A stretch of DNA of 12,957 nt from Actinomycetota bacterium (lineage in GTDB: Bacteria; Actinomycetota; Acidimicrobiia; Spongiisociales; UBA5794). Under the pieces are notes generated by a model, which had not been told where the DNA came from, made no database searches, and saw only the letters and a list, made by a program, of their open reading frames with translations. Every line of letters begins with the position of its first letter. Position 1 is the first letter of the stretch. Below, one piece after another: positions 12,129 to 12,957 of this stretch. Both the position numbers and the translations under genes were made by a program. The stretch spans positions 1 to 12,957 of the forward strand of contig QMQC01000019.1 in assembly GCA_003648875.1 (NCBI GenBank). Direction: 5' to 3'.

Positions 12129-12163
12129 CAGTCTACAGCTCACAGTTTTCAGTCTCCAGTCTC
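12129..12163 (-). repeat. Tandem heptanucleotide repeat, five degenerate units
   Basis: On the minus strand five consecutive 7-bp units end in CTG: GAGACTG twice, then AAAACTG, TGAGCTG and TAGACTG (on the plus strand CAG every seven bases). The unit nearest the gene contains the -10 box of the 52-residue gene. It sits in the 73-base gap between the ABC permease stop and that gene. Confidence 0.6.
12130..12135 (-). promoter_or_regulatory. Leaderless -10 box for the 52-residue gene
   Basis: TAGACT on the minus strand, six bases (GAGATC) before ATG 12123, formed by the last heptanucleotide unit. No -35 match; the repeat occupies that region. Confidence 0.45.
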
Positions 12164-12196
12164 GGGAAGACATGAACCGTGCGCTGCGGACTCGAT

Positions 12197-12957
12197 CTAC
12201 AGAGTTCGCAACGCTTCAGTCGGACTCACTCTGGCCGCTCGCATCGCCGGGTACAGGCCGGCAACCACTCCGATGGCGATCGCCGCAACGATGCCACCGA
12301 TGATCGCGATCGTCGGGATGAGGACTCCCCAGCCTCTCGACCATGCGTACAAGGCAGTGACGGCTGCACCGAGGGCAACGCCACCGATGCCACCGACGGT
12401 GGCAAGCAGAAGCGATTCACCCAGGAACTGAATGGAGATGTGTCTCTTGGTCGCTCCGAGCGCTCGCCTGAGGCCGATCTCGCCACGTCGCTCGAGAACC
12501 GAGATCACCATCACATTTGCGATCCCTACGCCGCCGACCAGCAGAGCAACGGCGCCAAGACCGAGGAGAAGGTTCGTGAAGGCTTGATCGGCCGCCTCCT
12601 TCGCCTCGAGGGCGTCCGACGGTCTGGTGACCTCGACTTCGTCAGGATTCTCCGGGTTCACGGTTGCCGGTAGCACGGAGCGAACGACGTCGATGTCTTC
12701 GGGCTCGGTTCTTGCGTAGATCGTGCCGGGCACGCCGTCGTGGCCGAGATACGTCTCGGCCACGGAATAGCTGACGAGACCGGCCCTGTCGAGATCGGGT
12801 GACAGGTCGAGTGTCTCCATGATGCCGACGACCGAGAACCACTCGTCACCAAGCCAGATGATGGTTCCACCCGCGCCATTTCTTATGCCAAGGCGATCGG
12901 CAGCCACTGATCCGAGAACGACAACGGGGAGATCGCTTGCCGCCTGGTCGAGAAATA
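12197..12957 (-). CDS. MacB/FtsX-like ABC transporter permease, C-terminal part
   Basis: The frame is open to the window edge, so the N-terminus is missing; an in-frame GTG at 12907 is internal. The visible 253 residues start in the extracytoplasmic MacB_PCD domain (DLPVVVLGSVAADRLGI, DEWFSVVGIMETLDLSPDL), followed by the FtsX domain: a helix at NLLLGLGAVALLVGGVGIANVMVISV, the cytoplasmic coupling segment ERRGEIGLRRALGATKRHI, then two more helices (SLLLATVGGIGGVALGAAVTALYA and TIAIIGGIVAAIAIGVVAGLYPA) and the tail RAARVSPTEALRTL. This is the four-helix MacB fold, which uses ATP hydrolysis by a partner subunit to drive movement outside the membrane, for export of peptides or drugs or for lipoprotein and envelope tasks. 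The ATPase and any adaptor would lie beyond the window. No terminator was recognised after the stop. Confidence 0.93.
   Translation of the reverse strand, partial: FLDQAASDLPVVVLGSVAADRLGIRNGAGGTIIWLGDEWFSVVGIMETLDLSPDLDRAGLVSYSVAETYLGHDGVPGTIYARTEPEDIDVVRSVLPATVNPENPDEVEVTRPSDALEAKEAADQAFTNLLLGLGAVALLVGGVGIANVMVISVLERRGEIGLRRALGATKRHISIQFLGESLLLATVGGIGGVALGAAVTALYAWSRGWGVLIPTIAIIGGIVAAIAIGVVAGLYPAMRAARVSPTEALRTL

Overview
The window looks like chromosome of a high-GC Gram-positive bacterium, most likely an actinobacterium of the Acidimicrobiia type. This is an inference from GC-rich codon use, the egtBD ergothioneine genes, an exported DUF4214/L,D-transpeptidase protein, Ser/Thr-rich linkers after N-terminal anchors, and several starts that look leaderless (a TANNNT box six or seven bases before ATG). 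I see no rRNA, tRNA, CRISPR array, insertion sequence or phage gene.

Layout. (1) 1-549 +, the 3' part of a potassium-channel-like membrane protein, then deoD (605-1324 +), a purine nucleoside phosphorylase. (2) 1356-3508 -, a compact sulfide-oxidation operon read right to left: sulfide:quinone oxidoreductase (sqr), an unannotated 26-codon ORF locked between sqr and the next gene by ATGA and TGATG junctions, a TusE/DsrC-like sulfur carrier with only the C-terminal cysteine, and a DsrE2-type sulfurtransferase. Upstream of sqr lies TACCC-N4-GGGTA, which resembles operators of the CsoR/CstR (copper/persulfide sensor) family. (3) 3672-4442 +, a SpoU/TrmH 2'-O-methyltransferase with an odd 5' end, convergent on an exported beta-propeller-like protein (4439-5428 -); their stop codons share CTAG. 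(4) 5456-6790 -, an M20 metallopeptidase, preceded by a two-TM protein with a degenerate histidine-kinase core (6827-7810 -), which is divergent from a small unknown gene (7922-8353 +). (5) 8330-10650 -, egtB and egtD joined by an ATGA overlap. (6) 10828-11955 +, an exported protein with two DUF4214 repeats and a C-terminal YkuD domain whose usual SHGC is SGGC, with a 24-bp dyad upstream. (7) 11965-12123 -, a 52-residue single-pass membrane protein whose predicted -10 box is the last unit of a 7-bp-period tandem repeat. (8) 12197-12957 -, the C-terminal part of a MacB/FtsX-like ABC permease that runs off the window.

Functional themes are thiol and sulfur chemistry (sqr-tusE-dsrE2; egtBD), envelope proteins (L,D-transpeptidase, beta-propeller, ABC permease) and housekeeping (PNP, rRNA/tRNA methylase, peptidase). 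The items I find least expected are the embedded microORF with its sensor-type operator in the sulfide operon, the pseudo-histidine kinase, and the heptad repeat/promoter overlap. All gaps between called genes are under 300 bases.
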